Shown in pieces: positions 8,727 through 18,888 of a stretch of 64,000 nucleotides of DNA. The position numbers and the translations under genes were made by a program. Source of the DNA: Persicimonas caeni (GTDB taxonomy: Bacteria; Myxococcota_A; Bradymonadia; Bradymonadales; Bradymonadaceae); NCBI RefSeq assembly GCF_006517175.1, contig NZ_CP041186.1, positions 5,855,074 to 5,919,073 on the forward strand, read 5' to 3'. The first letter of the stretch is position 1. Every line of letters begins with the position of its first letter. The notes under the pieces are model-generated. The model was not told the origin of the DNA and searched no databases. It saw only the letters and a program-made list of their open reading frames with translations.

Positions 8727-8740
8727 GACGACACGTCGTC
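8727..8740. promoter_or_regulatory. Inverted repeat upstream of cydAB
   Basis: GACGAC-AC-GTCGTC, two perfect 6-bp arms with a 2-nt spacer, 57 bp upstream of the cydA start. Location suits an operator for an oxygen- or redox-responsive regulator, but it is not an FNR-type TTGAT-N4-ATCAA site. In GC-rich DNA a 6-bp dyad can occur by chance. Confidence 0.25.
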
Positions 8741-8816
8741 AATGTTTAGCTGGCCCGTTGGTTCAGATGGTCTTGAACTTAGAAGGTTTCAAAATTATCT
8801 GATTCGTGATTTGGCC

Positions 8817-10319
8817 TCAGTGGATGCACGTCTGCGGGCACTCACGCTCCAGGTTCTTCTGGAAGCGCAGGTAATCCCCGAAGATCTCGACGCCGAAGAC
8901 GCCGGCGTCAGCAAACGGGAGCGGCTCGCCGGCGCACAGGTCTTCGATGACGAACTCCCGGCCGCGGAAGGTGCCGCGCAGGTAGAAGGGGCGGACCTCG
9001 TCGCGGCACCAGTTGCGGCGCATCTGCCGGAATTGCGGGGGGCTCCACAGTTGCTCGAGCACGATCTGCTCGTATTCGACGATGTGGCCGGGCTCGGCGA
9101 AGTAGGTCTCCTCGACCCGGATATAGTCCTCGGTCAGGCGCACGGACTCGGGGAAGACGAGGCTGTTCCAGCAGCCACGGTCGATGCGCAGGTTGCTGAC
9201 CATGGCGCCGGCGTGTTGGTACTGTACCCCCAAGTACGGCGTGAGCCCGTTGAGCGCGAAGAAGCCGACCACGGCGACGACCGGCCACAAGCGAGTTCGG
9301 CGGGGAGGCTTCGGGTGGGGGGCGCGGTCGGGCCTCCACGTCTCTTTTTTCCACAGCGGAAACGCCACTGACAGCGTGAGCAGGAGCCCCCAGAGAAGCC
9401 ACTCTCGGGGAATCATGGTCCACTCTGGTAGGTTGTTATGGGCGAGCAGGCTCGCCGTCGTCAAAAGCGCGGCGGTCATGCCAAGGATGGGCCAGTGGCG
9501 GGCGAGTACCGCCCTGAGCCTGCTCACATCTTCGAGACGTAAAAAGGCAGCATGTCCCACCAGCATCACGAAGACAAAGGCGGGGGCCATGGTCAACGTG
9601 AGCGGTATGTGAAACGCGGCCATCAGCGTCCAAGCCACGTGTCGACGTCCCAGGAGGTAGAACAAGGCGATTCCGCCCTCCGCCAGAAGCACCAACCAAG
9701 GGGCCAGTTGCATCATAGGCATGGGGAGGACGTCGAGCGGTAAGTTCCAGTAGGTGAACAGCTCGTCGAGGCCGTAAACCGCACAACTATATTGCGGATC
9801 GAGAAATTCGCGGTTGATTTTGTGGAGGACTGCGAGCAGATAGGTCACCACGGTCACGCCCCGAAAGACCGACAGGAACGTCCATTCGCCGAGCGCAAGG
9901 CGCATGTCGGCCGGATCTTGCCGACCGGATGTGCCACTGTCGGTTGTCGCGGGGGCGGTCTGACGCAGCGCGTCGAAGATGAGCGAGAAGCCGGCGGTCG
10001 ACGCAAAAAGCAGTAGGATGAGCGACTGGGTGAGCTGGTCGCGATGAAAGAAGAGCGGGATGGCGAGTCCTACGGCGCTCAGAAGCCATCCCACGGCGGC
10101 CTTACGCCAGCACAAAAGGGCGAGGCCGACGAGGTAGACGACGTTGGCGAAGAGCCACTCGAGTTGCCAGGCATCGGCCAGCCACAGATGGCAGGCCGAG
10201 GCGAAAACGAAGACCCACGTGACGATGCGCCCCACCAAGCTTTGAGGGCCCCACAGGGCGACCTCCAGCGGACGGTCGCGGCGCAGCGCGGCGATGTCGA
10301 TTTGGGGCTCGTCATCCAT
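8817..10319 (-). CDS. Polytopic membrane protein, HTTM / gamma-carboxylase-like
   Basis: 500 aa. About ten hydrophobic segments occupy residues 30-370, followed by a soluble C-terminal domain of roughly 130 aa with several cysteines (RGCWNSL, NWCRDE, EDLCAGE, ERECPQTC). The membrane part, with LLAVLHKINREFLDP, resembles HTTM-domain proteins distantly related to vitamin K-dependent gamma-carboxylase; this assignment is tentative. The start ATG at 10319 has no clear ribosome site. It is transcribed away from sdhC and toward cydA. No substrate can be named. The cysteines in the C-terminal domain suggest it lies outside the cytoplasm. Confidence 0.6.
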   Translation of the reverse strand: MDDEPQIDIAALRRDRPLEVALWGPQSLVGRIVTWVFVFASACHLWLADAWQLEWLFANVVYLVGLALLCWRKAAVGWLLSAVGLAIPLFFHRDQLTQSLILLLFASTAGFSLIFDALRQTAPATTDSGTSGRQDPADMRLALGEWTFLSVFRGVTVVTYLLAVLHKINREFLDPQYSCAVYGLDELFTYWNLPLDVLPMPMMQLAPWLVLLAEGGIALFYLLGRRHVAWTLMAAFHIPLTLTMAPAFVFVMLVGHAAFLRLEDVSRLRAVLARHWPILGMTAALLTTASLLAHNNLPEWTMIPREWLLWGLLLTLSVAFPLWKKETWRPDRAPHPKPPRRTRLWPVVAVVGFFALNGLTPYLGVQYQHAGAMVSNLRIDRGCWNSLVFPESVRLTEDYIRVEETYFAEPGHIVEYEQIVLEQLWSPPQFRQMRRNWCRDEVRPFYLRGTFRGREFVIEDLCAGEPLPFADAGVFGVEIFGDYLRFQKNLERECPQTCIH

Positions 10320-10428
10320 TAGTGGTCAATCACTTTTGCATCGGCTCTTTTCGTGCTATGAGTTCCGCCGCAACGGTCCCCCGGACGGGTCAGCAGAGAC
10401 TGAACCCCCCATTTGCCGGAGTCTTGAG

Positions 10429-11130
10429 ATGTTCTCACTGAAAAAAGCATTGAGATCGGGAGTCGCGCGCAAGCTTATCAACGGTGTGACTGCCCTTGGT
10501 TTGGTCGGCTTTATCGTCGTCCACCTTCTAGGAAACCTGGCCATCTTCGCGCCAGACAAGGGCGAGGCGTTCAACGCCTATTCCGCCGCGCTGCACGACT
10601 TGGGCATCGGTCTGTATGTCCTCGAAATCGGCCTGCTCGCCTTCTTTGGCTTCCACGCGTTCTACGGCATCAAGCTGTGGTTGCAAAACCGAAAGGCGCG
10701 TGACCAGCGCTACGCGGTCAAGCAGAAGTCGAAGCGTGGCCCCAGCAAGTTCAACCTGGCGTCGGTCAACATGGCGCTGTCGGGCTTGATTTTGCTGGTT
10801 TTCGTGGTCGTGCACGTCGCCCAGTTCCGCTTCGGGCTGTTCACCGACACCGCACAGTACGAGAATACCGGACCGACCGGCAAGGTCTTTGACCTGTACG
10901 GCTTGGTGGTCGACACCTTCGCGCATCCCGGTTGGGTGGCGTTCTACTGCGGTGCGGTGCTCTTCCTGGGCTTCCACCTGCGCCACGGCGCCTGGAGCAT
11001 GCTGCAGACCCTCGGCGCCATGAACTCGAAGTGGTCCCAGGCCATCTACGGCATCGGCGCGCTGATCGCGGTGCTGCTGGCCGCCGGCTTCTTCGTGCTG
11101 CCGCTCTACATCTACTTCTTCATCCACTGA
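10429..11130 (+). CDS. sdhC: Succinate dehydrogenase / fumarate reductase cytochrome b558-type subunit
   Basis: 233 aa membrane anchor that carries haem b and passes electrons between the flavoprotein/iron-sulfur subunits and quinone. About five transmembrane helices are visible. Candidate haem-ligand histidines sit in [36 protein letters not shown] and [11 protein letters not shown], matching the single-polypeptide, dihaem b558 anchor of the Bacillus/Wolinella type. The start ATG at 10429 follows a GTCTTGAG element. First gene of sdhCAB; sdhA begins 8 bp after its stop. Confidence 0.92.
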   Translation: MFSLKKALRSGVARKLINGVTALGLVGFIVVHLLGNLAIFAPDKGEAFNAYSAALHDLGIGLYVLEIGLLAFFGFHAFYGIKLWLQNRKARDQRYAVKQKSKRGPSKFNLASVNMALSGLILLVFVVVHVAQFRFGLFTDTAQYENTGPTGKVFDLYGLVVDTFAHPGWVAFYCGAVLFLGFHLRHGAWSMLQTLGAMNSKWSQAIYGIGALIAVLLAAGFFVLPLYIYFFIH

Positions 11131-11138
11131 GCCGTCCC

Positions 11139-13112
<1,974 letters not shown>

Positions 13113-13170
13113 TACGAGCGGCAAAGACAGCCTCCAAGTACAGAAGGCTACCGGTCAAGGAGTACGAGCC

Positions 13171-13950
13171 ATGGCTCAAGGAATGACCCTGCATCTGAAA
13201 GTTTGGCGCCAAAAAGACGCCAACTCGCCCGGCAGGCTCGAGTCGATCACCGCCGAGGACATCACCGGCGACATGTCGTTTCTCGAGATGATGGACCTGG
13301 TCAACGAGCGCCTGGTCCAGGACGGCAAAGAGCCCGTCGAATTCGACAGCGACTGCCGCGAGGGTATCTGCGGCACCTGCGGTCTGACGATCAACGGGCA
13401 GGCCCACGGCCCCGAGCGCGGCACCGCGGTGTGCCAGCTGCACATGCGCAGCTTCTCGAACGGCGACACCATCGTCATCGAGCCGTTCCGCGCCCGCGCC
13501 TTCCCGGTCGTCAAAGACCTGGTCGTCGATCGCGCAGCGTTCGACCGCATCATCCAGTCGGGCGGCTACACCTCGGTGACCACTGGCCCGCACGCCGACG
13601 CCAACACCCACCTGGTGCCCAAGCCCGACGCCGACCGCTCGTTCTTCGCGGCGACCTGCATCGGCTGCGGCGCCTGCGTGGCGGCTTGCCCGAACGCGTC
13701 GGCCTCGCTGTTCACCAGCGCCAAGCTCACCCAGTACGCGATGCTCCCGCAAGGCCAGGCCGAGCGCGAGATTCGCACGATCCGCATGATCAACCAGATG
13801 GACGAGGAGGGCTTCGGCAACTGCTCGAATATCGGAGAGTGTTCGGCGGTCTGCCCCAAGAATATCGAACTCGAGAATATCTCGCGCATGCGCCGCGAGT
13901 ACCTGCGCGCCATCTTCAAGATGGGCGGTCAGGCCGAGCACACCGACTGA
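13171..13950 (+). CDS. sdhB: Succinate dehydrogenase / fumarate reductase iron-sulfur subunit
   Basis: 259 aa electron-transfer subunit with three clusters: [2Fe-2S] in [15 protein letters not shown] plus a later Cys, [4Fe-4S] in [13 protein letters not shown], and [3Fe-4S] in [15 protein letters not shown]. The frame is open from an ATG at 13105 overlapping the sdhA end, but AAGGAG at 13157-13162, 8 nt before the ATG at 13171, and the family-typical N-terminus ([12 protein letters not shown]) favour the later start. Last gene of sdhCAB, followed at once by a strong terminator. Confidence 0.95.
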   Translation: MAQGMTLHLKVWRQKDANSPGRLESITAEDITGDMSFLEMMDLVNERLVQDGKEPVEFDSDCREGICGTCGLTINGQAHGPERGTAVCQLHMRSFSNGDTIVIEPFRARAFPVVKDLVVDRAAFDRIIQSGGYTSVTTGPHADANTHLVPKPDADRSFFAATCIGCGACVAACPNASASLFTSAKLTQYAMLPQGQAEREIRTIRMINQMDEEGFGNCSNIGECSAVCPKNIELENISRMRREYLRAIFKMGGQAEHTD

Positions 13951-13973
13951 GCAGTCGTTGTACGAGCACAAAG

Positions 13974-14010
13974 AAAAACGGCGGCCGGGGCAACCCGGCC
14001 GCCGTTTTTT
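13974..14010 (+). terminator. Rho-independent terminator of sdhCAB
   Basis: A 12-bp GC-rich stem (ACGGCGGCCGGG with CCCGGCCGCCGT) around a short loop, then a run of seven T. It lies 24 bp after sdhB. The A-run on the other side may also serve the convergent lipoprotein gene. Confidence 0.92.
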
Positions 14011-14029
14011 TGTGTCGAGCGCTTAGCGC

Positions 14030-15397
14030 TTAGTACGCTCCCGGCTCTCTCGGGTACTCGTCGTCATCGTCGTCATCGTCGTCGCCGCTCTCGTCGGCTT
14101 CGACTTCGCCTCTGGGAAAGTCGTACTGCTCGGAAGGCGTCTCCCAGTCGAAGTTGATCGGCTCTTCGACGACCGGCTCGTAGCTGTCGTCGTCATCGTC
14201 GTCGTCGTCGCCGGGCATCGGCGTTTCGCCGTCGTCGTCATCGTCGTCGTCGCCGGGCATCGGCGTTTCGCCGTCGTCGTCATCATCGTCGTCGTCGCCG
14301 GGCATCGGCGTTTCGCCGTCGTCGTCATCGTCGTCGTCGCCGGGCATCGGCGTTTCACCGTCGTCGTCATCGTCGTCGCCCGGGGTCGGCGTTTCGCCGC
14401 CGTCTTCGTCGGCCACGCAGATGGCGGTGGTGCAGGCGGTGCAACCGGCGTCTTCAGCGGTCACCGGCTCGGTCGGGCACGTCTGGGAGTTGTCACCAGT
14501 GACGATGTCGCCGCCCAAATTGTCGATCTCGGCCACGAGCTCGTCGACGGTGCACTGAGCGAGCTCGAAGTTATGGATGGCGATGAAGTCGCCGTTGACC
14601 CACTCGAGGCACGACATGTCCAGGTGTGACAGCTGCGGGTTGCGCTCCAAGACCACGTCGCCCCACACGGTGGTGAGCACCGGCGCTGCCAGGCTCTTCA
14701 GGCCACCGTTGAAGTGGACTTTGAAGTCACCGTTGACCACGACCAGGCTCGGCAGGCAAAGGCATTCGAGGCCGTCGCTGTGCTCGAAGATGAACGTGCC
14801 CATCACGCAGGTCAGCTTGGGCAGCTCGAGGTTGGTCAGCGCGTCGTTGCCCGCGAAGATGAGGTCGTCGCCCACGCCGAACAGGCTCTCGAAGCTCGCC
14901 GACTGGAGCGCCGGGTTGCCGAAGACGTGCAGGTAGCCCGAGACCTCGCGAAGCGTGTCGAACGAGATGCTGGTCAGCGCCGAGTTGCCCTCGACGACCA
15001 GGCCTTCGCCGGTCTCCTCGAGGTTGGGCAGGCTGATATCTTGCAGCGCGGTGTTGTCGGCGATGCCGATAAAGCCGCCGGTGCTTCGCAGCCCGCTCAG
15101 CGCGCTCAAGTCGGTGATGTCGTCGGTGTCTTGAACAAACAGGTGATTCTCGACGGTAAAGCAACTCAGCCCGTCGAACTGGGCCAGATCGGACTGCTGG
15201 CTGATGTTGACCGTGCCCGCAATCACTTGGCAACCATCTTGGCCGTCGTCGCTGCCGGTCTGCGCCGCCGACTGCGACGCGCTGGGCGCCGGCGTCGGAT
15301 TGGGCGAGGTGTCGGCCTCACCGCAGGCGCTCGCGCCGGCGGTCACCAGCGACAAGACAGCCAAATACACTAAGCTTCTCAAACTCGCGTTCCTCAT
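14030..15397 (-). CDS. L-domain-like lipoprotein with Asp-rich tandem repeats
   Basis: 455 aa. A lipoprotein signal peptide ends at LVTAGASAC. Residues about 50-300 form a beta-helical, leucine-rich region (repeats such as LSALSGLRSTGGFIGIADNTALQDISL) resembling the receptor L-domain fold. A Cys-bearing segment (CTACTTAICVADEDGG) leads to five tandem copies of GETP(M/T)PG followed by 6-8 Asp. The tail (YDFPRGEVEADESG, more Asp, YPREPGAY) is also acidic. Surface exposure and divalent-cation binding are inferred. The ATG at 15397 has a GGGGG-rich element just upstream. Convergent with sdhB. Confidence 0.8.
   Translation of the reverse strand: MRNASLRSLVYLAVLSLVTAGASACGEADTSPNPTPAPSASQSAAQTGSDDGQDGCQVIAGTVNISQQSDLAQFDGLSCFTVENHLFVQDTDDITDLSALSGLRSTGGFIGIADNTALQDISLPNLEETGEGLVVEGNSALTSISFDTLREVSGYLHVFGNPALQSASFESLFGVGDDLIFAGNDALTNLELPKLTCVMGTFIFEHSDGLECLCLPSLVVVNGDFKVHFNGGLKSLAAPVLTTVWGDVVLERNPQLSHLDMSCLEWVNGDFIAIHNFELAQCTVDELVAEIDNLGGDIVTGDNSQTCPTEPVTAEDAGCTACTTAICVADEDGGETPTPGDDDDDDGETPMPGDDDDDDDGETPMPGDDDDDDDDGETPMPGDDDDDDDGETPMPGDDDDDDDDSYEPVVEEPINFDWETPSEQYDFPRGEVEADESGDDDDDDDDEYPREPGAY
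14185..14400. repeat. Coding tandem repeat (GETPMPG + poly-Asp)
   Basis: Five imperfect units of about 39-48 bp inside the L-domain lipoprotein. Units differ mainly in the number of GAC/GAT codons, so length varies in whole codons and the frame is kept. Likely expands and contracts by slippage. Confidence 0.9.
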
Positions 15398-15487
15398 GTC
15401 ATCCCCCTTAGAGGAAGGTAATGCGACATCATCTGTGTCGTTGACCCGCCACGCGGAGCCGGCCTGGCTCCGGCGGTAGATGTGCCG

Positions 15488-15512
15488 GGGTGTCGTCGTT
15501 TAGGCGACACCC
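15488..15512. other. Hairpin in the gap between two lipoprotein genes
   Basis: GGGTGTCG and CGACACCC form a perfect 8-bp stem with a 9-nt loop in the 313-nt gap between the divergent genes starting at 15397 (minus) and 15711 (plus). No T-run follows. Nothing else was recognised in this gap. Confidence 0.5.
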
Positions 15513-15710
15513 TACTACATGTCATCGTTCACCAATGAACTTAAGGCGACTGCAGAGTCTGGAAACCCCCGTGGACGCCGATAGCCTCGAAGTGCGCCGC
15601 GCAGCGCGCCTCAGCCTCCGTTTTGGTTGCTCGTGCTTGACGCGGGCCCGCCAAGTTCCTTAAAAATGTGCAGATTTTGGAACAACTACCCGATGTCTCG
15701 AGGAGACGTA

Positions 15711-16193
15711 ATGAAAGGAAGTCAGGTCAAGTTTGTCATCGCTCTGCTCGCGCTGAGCGTCTTTGGGGTCACCTTCGGCTCGGGATGTGCGGCCATGCGC
15801 GCCTCGGCCGCTCGCCAGGCCCACATCAACAAGATGACCAAGCAGCACGTGTACTCGATGCCCTGCGAGCAGGTCTGGCCGACCGCGCGGCAGTTGCTGT
15901 TCACCAACGGCTTCTCGGTCAAAGACACCGGCGAGGGCACGACCATGACCCTCGAGACGGAGTGGGCCTACCAGGGCCAGAGCTCGTCGCGCTACCTCGT
16001 GCAGGGCATCGAGCCGACCGAGAGTCAGTGCAAGGTCAACTTCACCAAGAACACCCGCTCGCAGAACAACCACACGAGCACGAACCGTGACCTCGACATC
16101 GAGTGGCAGCTTCTGCAGAAGGTCGACCAGGAGAGCGCCCAGAAGATCCTTCAAGAGGCGGAAGTCAAGGCCAACGCCGCTTCGGCTAGCTGA
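15711..16193 (+). CDS. Small periplasmic lipoprotein of unknown function
   Basis: 160 aa. A signal peptide (VKFVIALLALSVFGVTFGSGC) ends in a lipobox. The mature part starts with HVYSMPCEQVWPTARQLLFTNGFSVKDTGEGTTMTLETEW, a short alpha/beta domain of the kind seen in envelope lipoproteins of the BamC/DUF type, but no family is claimed. The C-terminus is helical and Lys/Glu-rich. Start at 15711 is set by AGGAG at 15700-15704. Monocistronic, ending at a bidirectional terminator. Confidence 0.75.
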   Translation: MKGSQVKFVIALLALSVFGVTFGSGCAAMRASAARQAHINKMTKQHVYSMPCEQVWPTARQLLFTNGFSVKDTGEGTTMTLETEWAYQGQSSSRYLVQGIEPTESQCKVNFTKNTRSQNNHTSTNRDLDIEWQLLQKVDQESAQKILQEAEVKANAASAS

Positions 16194-16230
16194 TTGGAAG
16201 CAGGACCGAGCACCACAGCTGAGCAAGCAG

Positions 16231-16270
16231 CAAAAAGCCCCCGTCGGCGAGTCCGGCGGGGGCTTTTTGC
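16231..16270. terminator. Bidirectional rho-independent terminator
   Basis: AAAAAGCCCCCG (16232-16243) pairs with CGGGGGCTTTTT (16257-16268). The T-run serves the plus-strand lipoprotein and the A-run the minus-strand gene ending at 16325. Confidence 0.92.
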
Positions 16271-16324
16271 GCGTTGGGCTTGTGTGGGGGGCGTATGTAC
16301 GAGACGAGGCTTCGAATGTGGGGA

Positions 16325-18205
16325 TTATTCGGGACTGCCGAAGACATAGAAGCGGGCGCGCAGCACGAGTCGCTCTCCGTCGTCGTGCGGCTCGATGACG
16401 AACTCGGCGGGGACGAGCGGGCGGTCGAGATCGAGCATCTGGGTGACGAAACCGAGCAGATCGGCCGGTTTGGCCGCTGCTTCGAGTCCGTAGAGCTTCG
16501 GCGCCACGCTCTTCCACCCCTGGGCGGCGACAGGTCGCTGACGCAGCTCGGTGATGTCGGTGGCGAAGCCCGAGGCGGTCTCGGCGAGGTCCTCGAGCAC
16601 CTCGCCAATCTGGGCGCGGCGCGGGATGACGCGCCCGACTTCTTTGTATGACTCGGAGGTGACCAGCTGGTTCTCCAGGTTGTAGAGGTCTTGGCGAAAC
16701 CCGTACTGGTCTCGGCGCACCGCGAGCACGAACTGGCGGCCGTCGTCGAAGCGCGGCAACTCGACATCCACCGCCATGGGTGTGTGCAGGCCCTCGGCGG
16801 TGGCCGTAGCCGTGCCGGACCAGACCGTGGTCTCTTTCGACGTGCTGCGCTTCTCGTCGAGCGTAGCCGAGCCCATGCAGCGCGCGAAGGCTTGCTGGAC
16901 GCCGTCGATGGTGGCCTCGTCCGCAGACGCCAACGTCCAGTCGGTGCGACCGTCGCCCAAGATGCGCACTCTCTCGATGTCGAGCGCATCGACGTCTCCG
17001 TCGACCGGCCCGCGGAAGGTGAGCATGGCAGTTTGCAGCGGGCGGGTCTGGTCGTCGGGGGCCGCCTCGAGGGGCTGGGTGTAGGCCCGGGTCAAGCAAA
17101 GGGAGGCGCGCAGGGCGCGGGCGTTGCGTTCGCGCAGCGTGTCGGCCAACACCATGCGATCGTAGCGGCCGGCTATTTCGTAGTAGAGAGTGCGGATTCG
17201 CTCGTAACGGTACCAAGACATGTTCGCCAGCAGTGAGCGCGACACGCCCTCGGGGAGACCGTCTTTCTCTTCCCACGTGATCAGCCCCGACTCATCGGGG
17301 GCCTCTCCCAAGCCGACGAGTTCGGCCCGCGCAGACTCGGCGAGCTTGGCCAGCCATGTGGCCGCGTCGAACTCTTCGGAGAGCTCGAGCTGGTAGAAGT
17401 CGACGATGAGTTGCTCGCCGCCCACGCGTGCGGAGAGCCCGTGATAGTCGGCGACCTGGCGCATGACGTAATTCAAGTCTGCGCCGTCGGCCAGCGTGGC
17501 GCGCAGGGTGGTGCGCTGCCAGTCGCCCACTCGAGACGCGCCCAGCGCTTCAAATTGGGTCGCGTTCGTCTCGCTCTGGGCCTGGGGCGACGAATCACCG
17601 CCGAAGCTGCACAAGCTGTCGGCATATTCGTCGAGGGGGCGCGCCTTTTTGGCCGGAAAGAGCTCGGGGCCGAAGTCGACGCCGCGCAACGGGGAGGCGA
17701 GTGCCTCGGTGGGCTCGAGTCGAAAAGTGATCGCGTCGTCTTCGTCCTTGCTGGCCTCGGCCACGCCGAAGTCGATGCGCGAGGCATCGCTCACGCGGGC
17801 GAGAAACTCGGCGAGGTCACGCCAACTTTGCGCGCGCCCAGCGATGCGCAGCCCCTCAACGTCCGCGCTGACCTCGAGCCCCTCGATACTCGTCGACTCC
17901 CAGCTATCGCGCCAGCCATGCCGCCGGTGCAATCGTTGGTCGGCCTGGCTCGACTTGGCCACCTCGATGGCTCGGATGACGCGGTCGAATTGGTGCAGCT
18001 GACCCTGAGCGCGGTCGAATCGCGCGCGCTGGATGGCACAGGCATTGATGCGCTTGGCGAGCTTCGTTCGCCGTGCCTGCTCGGCCACACCGTCTTGGTC
18101 ATCGCCGCCGTCGCCTCCCGTCGACGCGCAGCCGGCACAAAAAAGCACCGCGGCGCATAGCCAGGTCAGGCGAGACGAGAGCTTGTGGTCGGAGTCGCTT
18201 GGCAT
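16325..18205 (-). CDS. Large lipoprotein with secretin-N/STN-like segments, function unknown
   Basis: 626 aa. An N-terminal signal (LSSRLTWLCAAVLFCAGC) has a lipobox Cys. The mature chain starts with a charged coiled region (QARRTKLAKRINACAIQRARF), which is followed by two stretches that look like STN/secretin-N modules (LEVSADVEGLRIAGRAQSWRDLAEFLARVSD and TLRATLADGADLNYVMRQVADYHGLSARVGG). The second half is helical and beta-rich without a recognised domain. No secretin pore region is present, so this is not a full secretin; a periplasmic accessory of a secretion or pilus system is one possibility. Start chosen at 18205 (MPSDSDHK) because the signal peptide follows. Divergent from the DUF2267 gene. 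Confidence 0.6.
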   Translation of the reverse strand: MPSDSDHKLSSRLTWLCAAVLFCAGCASTGGDGGDDQDGVAEQARRTKLAKRINACAIQRARFDRAQGQLHQFDRVIRAIEVAKSSQADQRLHRRHGWRDSWESTSIEGLEVSADVEGLRIAGRAQSWRDLAEFLARVSDASRIDFGVAEASKDEDDAITFRLEPTEALASPLRGVDFGPELFPAKKARPLDEYADSLCSFGGDSSPQAQSETNATQFEALGASRVGDWQRTTLRATLADGADLNYVMRQVADYHGLSARVGGEQLIVDFYQLELSEEFDAATWLAKLAESARAELVGLGEAPDESGLITWEEKDGLPEGVSRSLLANMSWYRYERIRTLYYEIAGRYDRMVLADTLRERNARALRASLCLTRAYTQPLEAAPDDQTRPLQTAMLTFRGPVDGDVDALDIERVRILGDGRTDWTLASADEATIDGVQQAFARCMGSATLDEKRSTSKETTVWSGTATATAEGLHTPMAVDVELPRFDDGRQFVLAVRRDQYGFRQDLYNLENQLVTSESYKEVGRVIPRRAQIGEVLEDLAETASGFATDITELRQRPVAAQGWKSVAPKLYGLEAAAKPADLLGFVTQMLDLDRPLVPAEFVIEPHDDGERLVLRARFYVFGSPE

Positions 18206-18406
18206 CGGTGATCGCCGGGTCGCATGAACGCTGGTAAATCCTTGCCCAAAGCGTACTGGGCCAGTCTCGACAGGGCAAGCAGATCCCACTGCTGCGACCG
18301 GGCCTTGCATGCGCCGCAGCCTCCCTTGCGGGCCATGCCATGGTGGTTACCCCTTGATCGATACGGAGGTCGAAAATCACCGAAATCCGGACACCAGGAG
18401 GAGACG

Positions 18407-18862
18407 ATGAGTCCAACGGGAATCAAATCGATGGACCGTGAGGTCAACGTCGCGATGGAGTGGATCATCGACGCCGAGAACGAGTTCGGCTGGGATGATC
18501 GTCAGAAGACCTTCCAGGCTGTGCGAAGCACGCTACACGCCCTGCGCGACCGGCTGACCCTCGAAGAGGCCGCCGACCTGGGAGCGCAGTTGCCGACCTT
18601 TTTGCGAGGTGTCTACTTCGAGGGCTTCCAGCCCCAGAAGCTACCGGTCAAGGACCGCGACGTGGAAGACTTCTTGGGCCACATTCGCCAAGAATTCAAG
18701 CAGATGCCGGTCGTCGACGCCGAGTTGATCGCCAAGAAGGTCTTCAAGGTGTTGTGCGACCACGTCTCCAAAGGGGAGATGGAAGACGTCATCGGCATGT
18801 TGCCCCACGACTTCGACTACTTGTGGGAGGAAGGCCAGGTGAAGAGGCCCAGCTCGACCTGA
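18407..18862 (+). CDS. DUF2267 family protein
   Basis: 151 aa soluble, all-helical protein. The segment from EWIIDAENEFGWDDRQKTFQAVRSTLHALRDRLTLEEAADLGAQLPTFLRGVYFEGF is typical of DUF2267, whose members are often stress-associated but biochemically undefined. ATG at 18407 follows a strong AGGAGGA at 18396-18402. Single gene, convergent with the DUF3943 protein gene. Confidence 0.85.
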   Translation: MSPTGIKSMDREVNVAMEWIIDAENEFGWDDRQKTFQAVRSTLHALRDRLTLEEAADLGAQLPTFLRGVYFEGFQPQKLPVKDRDVEDFLGHIRQEFKQMPVVDAELIAKKVFKVLCDHVSKGEMEDVIGMLPHDFDYLWEEGQVKRPSST

Positions 18863-18888
18863 CCGATGGGAGCGTCTTGGGCGCAGGC

